Assembly (NCBI GenBank): GCA_002281555.1
Contig: NCGJ01000005.1
Location: 1-64,000 of the forward strand
Source of the DNA: Hydrogenophilales bacterium 28-61-23
GTDB taxonomy: Bacteria; Pseudomonadota; Gammaproteobacteria; Burkholderiales; Thiobacillaceae
DNA length: 64,000 bases
Direction of reading: 5' to 3'
Shown here: positions 20,426-31,104 of the stretch, in pieces
How positions within the stretch are numbered: position 1 is the first letter of the stretch
How the letters are laid out: every line of letters begins with the position of its first letter
Translations under genes and position numbers: made by a program
Notes under the pieces: generated by a model
Databases searched by the model: none
What the model was told of the DNA's origin: nothing
What the model saw: only the letters and a program-made list of their open reading frames with translations

Positions 20426-21637
20426 ATGGTCAAAACCCCCATTTATCTCGATTACTCCGCGACCACGCCGGTAGACCCGCGCGTCGCCGCGAAGATGATT
20501 CCTTATCTGACCGAGATGTTCGGCAACCCGGCTTCGCGCTCGCATGTATTCGGCTGGGATGCCGACAAGGCGGTTGAAGAGGCGCGCGGCCACGTCGCCG
20601 CGTTGGTGAATGCCGACCCGAAAGAAATCGTCTGGACTTCCGGCGCGACCGAATCCAACAACCTCGCCATCAAGGGCGCGGCGCATTTCTATCACGGCAA
20701 AGGCAAGCACCTGATCACCGTCAAAACCGAGCACAAAGCAGTGCTGGATACCTGTCGCGAGCTGGAGCGGGAAGGCTTCGAGGTGACCTATCTGGGCGTG
20801 CGGCCGGACGGCCTGATCGACATGGAAGAACTCAAGGCGGCGATTCGCCCCGATACGCTGCTGGTCTCGGTGATGTATGTGAACAACGAAATCGGCGTGA
20901 TTCAGGACATCCCCGCCATTGGCGAACTCTGCCGCGAAAAAGGCGTGTTGTTCCATGTCGACGCGGCGCAGGCCACAGGCAAGGTGGAAATCGATCTGGG
21001 CAAGCTCAAGGTCGATCTGATGTCCTTCTCCGCCCACAAGACCTATGGCCCAAAAGGCATCGGCGCGTTGTATGTGCGGCGCAAACCGCGCGTGCGCCTG
21101 GAAGCGCAGATGCACGGCGGCGGCCACGAGCGCGGCATGCGTTCCGGCACGCTGGCGACGCATCAGATCGTCGGCATGGGCGAAGCCTTCCGTCTCGCCA
21201 AGCTGGAAATGGGCGCCGAGACCGAACGCATCCGCAGCCTGCGCGACAAGCTCTATCGTGGTTTCCAGGACATGGAAGAAGTGCATCTGAACGGCGATTT
21301 CGAACGCCGCATCGCCGGCAACCTGAATGTCAGTTTCAACTTCGTCGAAGGCGAGAGCCTGATCATGGCGATCAAGGATCTGGCCGTTTCATCCGGTTCC
21401 GCCTGCACTTCCGCCAGCCTGGAGCCGTCATATGTGCTGAAAGCATTAGGCCGCAACGACGAACTGGCGCACAGCTCGATTCGATTCACCATCGGCCGCT
21501 TCACCACCGAGGAAGAGATCGACTACACCATCAAACTGCTGCACGAGAAGATCGGCAAGCTGCGCGAGATGTCTCCTCTATGGGAGATGTTCAAAGACGG
21601 AATCGACTTGAATACCGTGCAATGGGCTGCACATTAA
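20426..21637 (+). CDS. iscS: Cysteine desulfurase IscS
   Basis: PLP enzyme that takes sulfur from cysteine for Fe-S assembly, tRNA thiolation and cofactors. The ATG at 20426 has GGAG upstream and gives 403 residues starting [19 protein letters not shown]. The PLP lysine is in [12 protein letters not shown] and the persulfide-carrying Cys in [12 protein letters not shown]. The ATG at 20411, overlapping the iscR stop, would add five residues and cannot be excluded. Confidence 0.96.
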   Translation: MVKTPIYLDYSATTPVDPRVAAKMIPYLTEMFGNPASRSHVFGWDADKAVEEARGHVAALVNADPKEIVWTSGATESNNLAIKGAAHFYHGKGKHLITVKTEHKAVLDTCRELEREGFEVTYLGVRPDGLIDMEELKAAIRPDTLLVSVMYVNNEIGVIQDIPAIGELCREKGVLFHVDAAQATGKVEIDLGKLKVDLMSFSAHKTYGPKGIGALYVRRKPRVRLEAQMHGGGHERGMRSGTLATHQIVGMGEAFRLAKLEMGAETERIRSLRDKLYRGFQDMEEVHLNGDFERRIAGNLNVSFNFVEGESLIMAIKDLAVSSGSACTSASLEPSYVLKALGRNDELAHSSIRFTIGRFTTEEEIDYTIKLLHEKIGKLREMSPLWEMFKDGIDLNTVQWAAH

Positions 21638-21656
21638 TTTTGAGGAAACGTGGAAA

Positions 21657-21722
21657 GTGAAACGTGACTTGCCGCTTCGCGGCTGCGGTGAAACGTGAAA
21701 CACGCCGCAATTCACATTTCAC
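21657..21722. repeat. GTGAAACGTGA repeats in the iscS-iscU spacer
   Basis: GTGAAACGTGA occurs at 21657-21667 and GTGAAACGTGAAA at 21688-21700, with the inverted TTCACATTTCAC at 21711-21722. The same family of words fills the iscA-hscB spacer. The elements can form hairpins in the isc transcript. Confidence 0.65.
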
Positions 21723-21771
21723 CGGCGGCGCAGCCGCATCACTCTTCACCGGCGACATAAGGAGCAAGAAA

Positions 21772-22203
21772 ATGGCATACAGCGAACAGGTTCTGGATCA
21801 CTACGAAAACCCGCGTAACGTCGGCGCCTTCGGCAAGGATGACGCCGGCGTCGGTACCGGCATGGTCGGCGCACCCGCTTGCGGCGACGTCATGAAGCTG
21901 CAAATCCGCGTCAACGAGCAAGGCATCATCGAAGACGCCAAGTTCAAGACCTATGGTTGCGGTTCCGCCATTGCGTCTTCATCCCTGGTGACCGAATGGG
22001 TCAAGGGCAAGACGCTGGACGAAGCGATGAACCTCAAGAACACCCAGATCGCCGAAGAACTCGCGCTACCGCCGGTGAAAATCCATTGTTCGATCCTGGC
22101 CGAGGATGCGATCAAGGCGGCGGTCGCCGATTACAAACAGAAGCATGGCAACACGGCGGGCAGCAGCGAATACACCGCCTGCAACCCGCCTGTTACGGCC
22201 TAA
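21772..22203 (+). CDS. iscU: Fe-S cluster scaffold IscU
   Basis: The scaffold on which [2Fe-2S] and [4Fe-4S] clusters are built. The ATG at 21772 follows AAGGAG. The 143-residue protein has Cys37, Asp39, Cys63 and His105-Cys106, the full ligand set. It is about 15 residues longer than E. coli IscU at the C-terminus, with an extra tail containing TACNPP. Confidence 0.96.
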   Translation: MAYSEQVLDHYENPRNVGAFGKDDAGVGTGMVGAPACGDVMKLQIRVNEQGIIEDAKFKTYGCGSAIASSSLVTEWVKGKTLDEAMNLKNTQIAEELALPPVKIHCSILAEDAIKAAVADYKQKHGNTAGSSEYTACNPPVTA

Positions 22204-22224
22204 AGCCGAAAGGAGTCGAGCATC

Positions 22225-22560
22225 ATGACTGTCAGCACCGGAGTTACTCTTTCTGAACGCGCCGCCACCCACATCAAGAATTTTCTCGCCAAGCGCGGCA
22301 GCGGTGTCGGCCTCAAACTGGGCGTGCGCACTTCCGGCTGCTCCGGCATGGCTTACAAGCTGGAATTCGCCGATGTGGCCGACCCGGAAGACCTCACCTT
22401 CGAATGTCACGGCGTCACCGTGTTCATCGACCCGAAGAGCCTGAGCTACCTGGAAGGCACCGAGCTCGATTTCGTGCGCGAAGGCTTGAACGAAGGCTTC
22501 AAGTTCAATAACCCGAACGTCAAATCCGAGTGCGGCTGCGGCGAGTCGTTCAACGTTTGA
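22225..22560 (+). CDS. iscA: Iron-sulfur assembly protein IscA
   Basis: A-type carrier, 111 residues, starting after GAAAGGAG. The three conserved cysteines are Cys39 ([14 protein letters not shown]) and Cys103/Cys105 (ECGCGESF). It binds iron or a cluster and delivers it to targets, especially [4Fe-4S] proteins. Confidence 0.96.
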   Translation: MTVSTGVTLSERAATHIKNFLAKRGSGVGLKLGVRTSGCSGMAYKLEFADVADPEDLTFECHGVTVFIDPKSLSYLEGTELDFVREGLNEGFKFNNPNVKSECGCGESFNV

Positions 22561-22565
22561 GGACT

Positions 22566-22621
22566 GTGAAATGTGAAACGTGAAGGTGTTCTTCTTTCAC
22601 GTTCCACCCTTCACGTTTCAC
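22566..22621. repeat. Inverted GTGAAACGTGAA repeat in the iscA-hscB spacer
   Basis: A 14-bp perfect inverted repeat: GTGAAACGTGAAGG (22573-22586) and its complement (22608-22621), with a 21-nt loop. The same core word appears in the iscS-iscU spacer. Confidence 0.7.
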
Positions 22622-22631
22622 CCAACGCAAG

Positions 22632-23162
22632 ATGTCCCTCGACTTCTCCCGCAACCACTTCGACCTGTTCGGCCTGCCGATGACCTTTGCCATCGACGCC
22701 GAAAAGCTCGATCAGGCTTACCGGGGCATACAGGCGGAGATTCATCCGGACAAATTCGCCCACGCGGGCGAAGCCGAACAGCGCCTCTCCATGCAATGGT
22801 CCACGCGCGTCAACGAGGCCTACCAGACCTTGCGCAAGCCGTTCGAGCGCGCCCGTTATCTGCTCGAACTGAATGGCGTCGACGCAATGGATGCCAAGAA
22901 CACATCGATGCCGGCGGATTTCCTGATGCAGCAGATGGAATGGCGCGAAGCCCTGATGGATGCCCGCGCGGGCCGCGACATGACCGCATTGCAAGCGGTG
23001 GAAAACGAGTTGAAAACGCATGCCGGAAATCTGCAAACCCGGCTCGCCAGCCTGCTCGATGAACAACGCGATTATGTCGAAGCCGGCAACGTGCTGCGCA
23101 AGGTTCGTTTCATGGACAAACTGCTGGCGGAAATCGACTCGGCCTATGAGGAAATCGAGTAA
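22632..23162 (+). CDS. hscB: Fe-S co-chaperone HscB
   Basis: J-type co-chaperone that brings IscU to HscA. The 176-residue protein has an N-terminal J domain with the HPD motif at 38-40 (EIHPDKFAHA) and a C-terminal helical IscU-binding domain from about 90. Placed between iscA and hscA as usual. Confidence 0.95.
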   Translation: MSLDFSRNHFDLFGLPMTFAIDAEKLDQAYRGIQAEIHPDKFAHAGEAEQRLSMQWSTRVNEAYQTLRKPFERARYLLELNGVDAMDAKNTSMPADFLMQQMEWREALMDARAGRDMTALQAVENELKTHAGNLQTRLASLLDEQRDYVEAGNVLRKVRFMDKLLAEIDSAYEEIE

Positions 23163-23244
23163 GTCATAATTTGTATCGTTATGCCGCGCGCTTTTCGCGC
23201 TTCTTTCACCAAGTCGGCTGCCCCCACCGAACACCGCTCATTCA

Positions 23245-25128
<1,884 letters not shown>

Positions 25129-25129
25129 C

Positions 25130-25993
25130 ATGAGTCTGTTCGAACCCGAATTCATCGCCTCTCTGCAAGATCGTCTGGACCGGCATCCGATCTACGCCGC
25201 GGTCGAAAGCGTCGAAGACTTGCGCGTTTTCATGCAACACCATGTCCATTCCGTGTGGGACTTCATGTCCCTGATCAAGTACCTGCAATACAGCGTCGCG
25301 CCCGCGCGCTGGCCGTGGACGCCGGGCGCCGACCCGACTGTCCAGCGTTTCATCAATGAACTGGTGCTGGAAGAAGAGACCGACGCGGCCGGACCCGATG
25401 CGCCGGGCGAGTTTTCCAGCCACTTCGCGCTTTATCTGGGCGCCATGCGCGAAATCGGCGCCGACGCGGACAAGCCGGCGCGTTTTGTCGAAATCGCCGG
25501 CCGCGACGGTATCGAAACCGCGCTGGCCGCTGGCCTGGCACCCGACCCCTCCGCGCGCTTCAACCGCGCCTCCTTCGCCTACATCGATGGAGGCAAACCG
25601 CATGAAGTTGCCGCCGCGCTGGCACTCGGCCGCGAACACATCATCCCGACGATGTTCCGCGCCATGCTCAAGCGCATGGCGGTGACGGAAGAACAGGCGC
25701 CGATCTTCCATTACTACCTCAAGCGCCATATCCACCTCGACGAAGACTTCCACGCGCCGCTGTCTTTACGCCTGCTTTACGGACTTTGCGGCGACGATCC
25801 GGTAAAACTGGCCGAAGCGCGCGCCGCCGCCATCCGCGCCGTGGAAGCCAGGGTCGAATTCTGGGATGGCGTCCTGGCCGCGCTGCCCTCGCAAAAGAAG
25901 GACACCGGATTCGCAAGCACTGAAGTGCCAACGAATCCGTCGCCGAACTCGACGAACAAAACCACCAAACAGGAAGCCGCATGCCCCAACTGA
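25130..25993 (+). CDS. DUF3050 protein (heme-oxygenase-fold-like), inserted in the isc operon
   Basis: A 287-residue, mostly helical protein with GGAG seven bases before the ATG. I recognise it as DUF3050; I infer a heme-oxygenase-like fold. His, Glu and Asp are clustered as possible metal ligands: HHVH (37-40), E-rich 81-83, E94-x3-H98, E169-H170, and H200-I-H202-L-D204-E-D206-F-H208. The last ~30 residues are Pro/Ser/Thr/Asn-rich and look disordered. It starts one base after hscA and overlaps fdx by 13 bases, so it is translated with the ISC proteins. No function has been shown; a diiron or other metal oxidase, or an iron-handling protein, is possible. Confidence 0.8.
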   Translation: MSLFEPEFIASLQDRLDRHPIYAAVESVEDLRVFMQHHVHSVWDFMSLIKYLQYSVAPARWPWTPGADPTVQRFINELVLEEETDAAGPDAPGEFSSHFALYLGAMREIGADADKPARFVEIAGRDGIETALAAGLAPDPSARFNRASFAYIDGGKPHEVAAALALGREHIIPTMFRAMLKRMAVTEEQAPIFHYYLKRHIHLDEDFHAPLSLRLLYGLCGDDPVKLAEARAAAIRAVEARVEFWDGVLAALPSQKKDTGFASTEVPTNPSPNSTNKTTKQEAACPN

Positions 25994-26319
25994 TCGTCCT
26001 GCCCCACGTCGAACTGTGTCCCGATGGCGCCGTCATCGATGTGCAAAACGGCGTTTCCATCTGCGATATCCTGCTCGACAACGGCATCGACATCGAACAT
26101 TCCTGCGAAAAGTCCTGCGCCTGCACCACCTGCCATGTCGTGGTGCGCGAAGGTTTCAATACCCTGTCGGAAGCGACCGAAACCGAAGACGACCTGCTCG
26201 ACAAAGCCTGGGGACTGGAACCGACCTCGCGCTTATCCTGCCAGGCCCTGATGGGCAAGGACGATGTGGTGATCGAAATTCCGAAATACACCATCAACAT
26301 GGTGAAGGAAGGCCATTAG
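25981..26319 (+). CDS. fdx: ISC-type [2Fe-2S] ferredoxin
   Basis: A 112-residue adrenodoxin-like ferredoxin that supplies electrons for cluster assembly. The ligands are Cys42, Cys48, Cys51 and Cys87, with the extra Cys46 also found in the E. coli protein. It overlaps the DUF3050 gene and precedes iscX. Confidence 0.96.
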   Translation: MPQLIVLPHVELCPDGAVIDVQNGVSICDILLDNGIDIEHSCEKSCACTTCHVVVREGFNTLSEATETEDDLLDKAWGLEPTSRLSCQALMGKDDVVIEIPKYTINMVKEGH

Positions 26320-26352
26320 GCTCAACCCGCAAACTGGACCAGGGGACTCGAC

Positions 26353-26547
26353 ATGAAATGGACTGACACCCTCGATATCGCGATTGCTTTGACCGAGCAT
26401 CATCCCGATGTCGACCCGCGCACGATCCGCTTTACCGACCTACATCGCTGGGTCATGGCGCTACCCGAATTCGCCGACGACGCCAACCGTTCCGGCGAGA
26501 AGATACTGGAAGCCATCCAGACCGCCTGGATCGAGGAAATGGATTGA
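26353..26547 (+). CDS. iscX: Fe-S assembly modulator IscX
   Basis: A 64-residue acidic protein that begins MKWTDTLDIAIAL and ends AIQTAWIEEMD, the IscX pattern. It binds IscS and tunes its activity. A purine-rich AGGGGA lies about eight bases before the ATG. Confidence 0.95.
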   Translation: MKWTDTLDIAIALTEHHPDVDPRTIRFTDLHRWVMALPEFADDANRSGEKILEAIQTAWIEEMD

Positions 26548-27098
26548 ATCCACGCCCCATCAAGCTCCTGCTCGGCGCGATGCTGTTATTGGCCGCCAGA
26601 CCAGTCTTGGCTGAAGCCGAAAAACTCGGCTTCAAAGGCGTCGAACTCGGCTCCAACCTGGCCCAAATAGCCAGCAACCCGAAGTTCGATTGCCGGGTCG
26701 TCAGCACCCCGATCGCCGACAAGGTATGCGGCCTACGCCCGCGCGAGAAAGAAACCATCGCCGGCGCGCCAGTCGACTCGTTGTTCTATTTCTACGACCA
26801 GACCGGCTTGACCGGCATCGTCGTCAATCTGGACGAAAAACACTTTCAGCCGGTGGTCGCGGCGCTGACCGAGAAGTTCGGCAGCCCCGGCCTGAAGACG
26901 GAAACGGTGAAAAGCCTGAAAGGTGTCGCCTTCGAAAATCGCACCTACCGTTGGACTCGGCCGGAAGGTTCGCTCCTGGCCGAGCGCTACGCCGGCCGGC
27001 TCGACAAATCCACGATCCGCTACACCGACGACAGCGCAGCCCAGCGCGTCCGGCAACGCCGCGCGCTGCTCGCGAAAGACCCGCGCAAAGACCTTTAA
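26544..27098 (+). CDS. Secreted protein of unknown function coupled to iscX
   Basis: A 184-residue protein starting at a TTG that overlaps the iscX stop, with GAGG seven bases upstream. It opens with a signal peptide (KLLLGAMLLLAARPVLAEAE). The mature part has two Cys (around 51 and 63), which could form a disulfide, and the repeated theme KGVELGSNLAQIASNPKF / DSLFYFYDQTGLTGIVVNLD typical of small periplasmic proteins of unknown role. The C-terminus is highly basic. Family not recognised with certainty. Confidence 0.65.
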   Translation: MNPRPIKLLLGAMLLLAARPVLAEAEKLGFKGVELGSNLAQIASNPKFDCRVVSTPIADKVCGLRPREKETIAGAPVDSLFYFYDQTGLTGIVVNLDEKHFQPVVAALTEKFGSPGLKTETVKSLKGVAFENRTYRWTRPEGSLLAERYAGRLDKSTIRYTDDSAAQRVRQRRALLAKDPRKDL

Positions 27099-27110
27099 CG
27101 GCGCAACTTT

Positions 27111-27908
27111 TCAGTCGGCAAGCGCTTGCGCGCCGGGACGCCGACGCCTGATCTGAAAGCCGATCAAACCCAGCCCCACCAGCAGCAATGCCCAGGTTTC
27201 CGGCTCCGGCACGGCCGCCGCCATATAGCTTGCGCCTGTGCCCGTACCGATATCGCCGTTGACGCTGATGCCGAAAGTCGCCGTGTCACCGAAATTTGCC
27301 GCACCCACGCCGGTAGCCGCCGCGCCGAATACGCTGGTCAGATAAAACGTGGTGCCATATTCGTAATTGAAGCTGCCGGTCAATACGGTATGAACCGGGC
27401 CGGCGCTGGTGTCGCTATCGGCCATACCGCTCATCACCAGTTCAATACCCGACGGCAACGCAACGCCGCCATCCATAAAGGCCATCAGCTCCCAAGGCAT
27501 GACCGGGGTTTCCGCCTTCAACAGCATGTAACCCGCCATGGCATAGGGCGCGGCGCGAAACTCGCCGTCGATGCTCAGGCTGACATTGGCGATACCGTTG
27601 CCGGTGCCCCCGGTCATCGTGAAAGCATCCGCCCAAGCCGACACCGCGCCGAATCGCGTAGCGCTCTCGTCGCCCATCGCGACGACATGGTGGACGCCCA
27701 TTCCGGTTTGCGCCCAACTGTTTTGGTACAGCGCCGGAAGCGTCGTCGAGCCATCAAACGTCCATTCTTCGACAGCCATGTAGAGATTATCGGCATCGGT
27801 AGCCGCGGCGTAAGCGTAAGGGCCCAAGCCCATATTGGCTTGAGCCGAACTGCTCAGCGCCAGGCTCAACAAGGCGGTGGCGGCAACAATCTGAATGGAC
27901 TTGGACAT
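27111..27908 (-). CDS. PEP-CTERM sorting-domain protein
   Basis: A 265-residue exported protein. AGGAG precedes the ATG at 27908, and the signal peptide ends ALSSSAQA. The C-terminus has the exosortase signal: VPEPETWALLLVGLGLIGF followed by RRRR. Between them is a Gly/Ala/Thr-rich beta domain. PEP-CTERM proteins are processed by exosortase (not in this window) and are linked to extracellular polysaccharide and floc formation. Its promoter is the sigma-54-type site at 27950-27968. Confidence 0.88.
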   Translation of the reverse strand: MSKSIQIVAATALLSLALSSSAQANMGLGPYAYAAATDADNLYMAVEEWTFDGSTTLPALYQNSWAQTGMGVHHVVAMGDESATRFGAVSAWADAFTMTGGTGNGIANVSLSIDGEFRAAPYAMAGYMLLKAETPVMPWELMAFMDGGVALPSGIELVMSGMADSDTSAGPVHTVLTGSFNYEYGTTFYLTSVFGAAATGVGAANFGDTATFGISVNGDIGTGTGASYMAAAVPEPETWALLLVGLGLIGFQIRRRRPGAQALAD

Positions 27909-27949
27909 GCTGTTCTCCTGGATGGATGAGGTCTTCATGCCAGTACCAT

Positions 27950-27968
27950 GAGCAATCGGCGTGCCAGG
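27950..27968 (-). promoter_or_regulatory. Sigma-54 (-24/-12) promoter of the PEP-CTERM gene
   Basis: On the minus strand CTGGCACGCCGATTGCTC matches YTGGCACG-N4-TTGCW fully. The predicted transcription start is about 30 bases before the PEP-CTERM ATG, leaving room for its AGGAG. RpoN control through the PrsK/PrsR two-component system is established for PEP-CTERM genes in floc-forming betaproteobacteria. Confidence 0.75.
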
Positions 27969-28045
27969 TTGGCCACGCATCGAATTCTCGATTGCCTCGA
28001 GTCGGATGGATAATCCGCGCACCGTTCAGGGATGATGGATACAAC

Positions 28046-29662
28046 ATGCAAATTACGCTTGTCCACCCCGCTGGCTTCAACTTCGTGCCCGGCCAACCGG
28101 ATTTCTCCGTGCTGGCCAACCGCATGCCACCCATCGGCATACTGCAATTGGCGTCCTGGCTGGAGAAACACGGCCACCCGACCCAGGTGCATGACTGCCT
28201 CGGGCCGCATGCGCCGCAGGGCATCGAGGCCAATGCCGACCACGTGCTGGCCACCGGGCCGGAACTGGTCGGGCTGTCCGCGACGACCTGCGGCTTCATG
28301 GAGGCAGTGGATATGGCGGCCTACATCAAGCTGAAGCGGCCGGAGATCATGATCGTGATCGGCAACGTGCATGCCTCTTCCATCGGCGCGCCGCTGCTGG
28401 AGCGTTTTCCAGTCATCGACGCCCTGTGCATCGGCGAAGGCGAAGGCGCCATGCTCGATCTGGCCGAGGGCAAGCCGCTGGCCGGCATCGACAATCTGAT
28501 CTTCCGCGAGGGCGAGCGCATCGTGGTCAACCCGCGCCGCAATCGCATCCTCGACCTGGACGAACTGCCCTTCCCGGCCTACGAAAAACTGGCCGGATTT
28601 CCACGCGACTATTACCTGCCGCTGTTCGCTTATGAACAACGCTGGGGCGCGACCATGATCACCTCGCGCGGCTGCCCCTACACCTGCTCGTTCTGCGACC
28701 GCACGGTGTTCGAGCGTCTGTACAAGGTGAACTCGGCCGAATACATCTACGCACACATGAAGTACCTGCGCGACCGGTTCGGCGTCCATCACGTCAATTT
28801 CTACGACGACCTGTTCACCGCCAGCAAGAAACGCGTATTCGCGCTGTGCCAACTGCTGATCGAGAAGCCGCTCGGCATGCACTTCAACTGCGCCATCCGC
28901 ACCGGCCACACTTCCGACGAAATGCTGGGCAAGATCAAGCAGGCCGGCGGCCTGATGGTGTCGATGGGCATCGAATCCGCCGACCCGGGCATGATGGAGC
29001 GGCACAAGGCCGGCGTCACGCTGGCCGAGGTGAAGAAGACGGTCGAGCAGATTCACGCCGCCGGACTGCGCGCCAAGGGCCTGTTCATTTTCGGCCTGCC
29101 CGGCGAGACGCCGGAAACGCTGAAGGCCACCAGCGACTTCATCCTGTCGCTCGACCTGGATGAAATGAACATGACCAAGTTCAGCCCGATGTACGGCGCG
29201 CCGATCTGGGACGAATGCGTCAGCGGCGAAGAGGGCGAGTTCAACGAGGACTGGCGCCTGATGAACTGTCTCAACTTCGTGTTTCTACCGAAAGGCTTCT
29301 CATCGCGGGAAGAAATGGATGCGCTGTACAACTGGCATATCCGCCGTTTCTACGACAGCAAGGCCTATCGCCGCCGCTTCGCCAAACGTCTGTGGCAACA
29401 CCGCTGGAGTCTCTGGCATCTGATCAGGAACCTGCCGCGGGTGATGCAGGCCGCGCGCTATTTCAGCGCCAACAAGGCGCAGCTCGACGCGCTGAAACGG
29501 GACTTTCCGTTGCACCCGGACCAGCCGACGCGGCTGCAACCCTTTCTCAGCCCCGAGTTGAAGGCCGACGCCATCGTGGCCATGTCGCCGGTGAAGCTCT
29601 CGCGTCGTCCGCGTCCCGAGGCCGAAGAATCAGAGCTCAAGGACTGTCAGTCGTGTGCATGA
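28046..29662 (+). CDS. B12-binding domain radical SAM enzyme
   Basis: A 538-residue protein with an N-terminal cobalamin-binding-type Rossmann domain (about 1-140), a radical SAM core with Cys210-x3-Cys214-x2-Cys217 (SRGCPYTCSFC), and a C-terminal extension (about 400-538). Class B radical SAM enzymes methylate unactivated carbon or rearrange rings. It opens the plus-strand arm of the pigment cluster, 98 bases before the halogenase. The substrate is not known; a modification of the polyene, its aryl head or its lipid anchor is inference. Confidence 0.85.
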   Translation: MQITLVHPAGFNFVPGQPDFSVLANRMPPIGILQLASWLEKHGHPTQVHDCLGPHAPQGIEANADHVLATGPELVGLSATTCGFMEAVDMAAYIKLKRPEIMIVIGNVHASSIGAPLLERFPVIDALCIGEGEGAMLDLAEGKPLAGIDNLIFREGERIVVNPRRNRILDLDELPFPAYEKLAGFPRDYYLPLFAYEQRWGATMITSRGCPYTCSFCDRTVFERLYKVNSAEYIYAHMKYLRDRFGVHHVNFYDDLFTASKKRVFALCQLLIEKPLGMHFNCAIRTGHTSDEMLGKIKQAGGLMVSMGIESADPGMMERHKAGVTLAEVKKTVEQIHAAGLRAKGLFIFGLPGETPETLKATSDFILSLDLDEMNMTKFSPMYGAPIWDECVSGEEGEFNEDWRLMNCLNFVFLPKGFSSREEMDALYNWHIRRFYDSKAYRRRFAKRLWQHRWSLWHLIRNLPRVMQAARYFSANKAQLDALKRDFPLHPDQPTRLQPFLSPELKADAIVAMSPVKLSRRPRPEAEESELKDCQSCA

Positions 29663-29760
29663 TCTAACTGCCAGTAGGGTTATTTGGGTAGCATTCGTTC
29701 GTTTTACACTCCAGGCAGGCAAGCCATTTTTCGACCCTGCCGCCAACCCGGGAGATAGTC

Positions 29761-31104
29761 GTGCCAAACGATTCCATGCAAACCAGCTCCACCGAACACC
29801 ACTGTGACGTTCTGGTGATCGGTGGCGGCCCGGCCGGCTCCACCGCCGCCACCTTGCTGGCGGAAAAGGGCCACCGGGTGACCTTGCTGGAAAAGGCGCG
29901 CCACCCCCGCTTCCATATCGGCGAATCGCTGTTGCCGGCCAATCTGCCGCTGTTGGACAAGCTGGGCATACGCGCCGAAGTGGAGGCCATCGGCATGGAG
30001 AAATGGGGCGCGGAATTCGTCTCGCCCTGGCACGACAACAGTCAGTCCTTCGAATTCGCCGATGCCTGGGACAAGTCCATGCCACACGCTTACCAGGTGC
30101 GCCGTTCCGAGTTCGACGAAATACTGATTCGCAATGCGGCGCGTAAAGGCGCCGAGGTCCTCGAAGGCTGCCGCGTGCGCGACGTCGAATTCCTGCCCAA
30201 CGATGCCGGCGCGATTGTCCGAGCAGAACATGACGATGGCCGTAGCGAAACCTGGCAATGCCGCTTCCTGATCGATGCTTCCGGACGCGACACCTTCCTC
30301 GGCAACCGCTTCAAAGCCAAGCAACGCAATCCCAAGCACAACAGCTCCTCGCTCTACGGCCACTTCAAGGGCGCCAAGCGGCACGAAGGCAAGAAGGAAG
30401 GCTACATCACCATTTTCTGGTTCGATCACGGCTGGTTCTGGTTCATTCCACTCGCCAACGGCATCACCAGCGTCGGGGCGGTCACCTGGCCCTACTTCAT
30501 GAAGACGCGCAAGAAGCCAATGCGCGAATTCTTCATGGATCTGATCGCCATGTGTCCGGCATTGAGCGAGCGACTGAAGGACGCGGAACTGGTCTCGGAG
30601 GTGGATGCCACCGGCAACTTCTCCTATGCCTGCGACCGCGCCCACGGCACCAACTACCTGCTGCTGGGCGATGCCTACGCCTTCATCGATCCGGTCTTCT
30701 CGTCCGGTGTCATGCTGGCCATGAACAGCGCCTTCGCCGGCGCCGACGCGGTCGACATCTGCCTGCGCCAACCGGACAAGGCGGCGCAAGCCCTGCGCCA
30801 ATTCGACCGGGTGATGAAGCATGGGCCGAAGGAGTTTTCCTGGTTCATCTACCGCGTCACCAACCCGACCATGCGCGACATGTTCATGTCGCCGCGCAAT
30901 GTTTTCCGGGTCAAGGAAGCGCTGCTGTCGGTGCTGGCCGGCGACATTTTCGGCAAGACCCCGATCTGGCGTGCGCTGTTGATATTCAAGGCGATCTATT
31001 ACCTCGCCTCGCTGGCCAATCTGAGGCGCACGCTGACGGCTTGGCGGCGGCGCAAGCTGAACATCCGCTATGTGGACGATGCGGAAGGAGCCGGCGCGCA
31101 ATGA
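29761..31104 (+). CDS. Flavin-dependent halogenase of the pigment cluster
   Basis: A 447-residue FAD enzyme starting at GTG after GGGAG. The FAD-binding GGGPAGS is at 21-27, GESLLP at 54-59, and KWGAEF at 81-86 places a Lys where phenolic halogenases have their catalytic Lys. The halogenase signature WxWxIP is present as WFWFIP (225-230). Xanthomonadin clusters contain a comparable enzyme and xanthomonadins are brominated, so halogenation of the aryl head is likely. A geranylgeranyl-reductase-like oxidoreductase is the alternative. Confidence 0.82.
   Translation: MPNDSMQTSSTEHHCDVLVIGGGPAGSTAATLLAEKGHRVTLLEKARHPRFHIGESLLPANLPLLDKLGIRAEVEAIGMEKWGAEFVSPWHDNSQSFEFADAWDKSMPHAYQVRRSEFDEILIRNAARKGAEVLEGCRVRDVEFLPNDAGAIVRAEHDDGRSETWQCRFLIDASGRDTFLGNRFKAKQRNPKHNSSSLYGHFKGAKRHEGKKEGYITIFWFDHGWFWFIPLANGITSVGAVTWPYFMKTRKKPMREFFMDLIAMCPALSERLKDAELVSEVDATGNFSYACDRAHGTNYLLLGDAYAFIDPVFSSGVMLAMNSAFAGADAVDICLRQPDKAAQALRQFDRVMKHGPKEFSWFIYRVTNPTMRDMFMSPRNVFRVKEALLSVLAGDIFGKTPIWRALLIFKAIYYLASLANLRRTLTAWRRRKLNIRYVDDAEGAGAQ

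Noticed and set aside
30258-31100. Long open frame upstream of the chorismatase, in frame with it
   Set aside because: It is the out-of-frame shadow of the halogenase gene; the real chorismatase start is the ATG at 31101.
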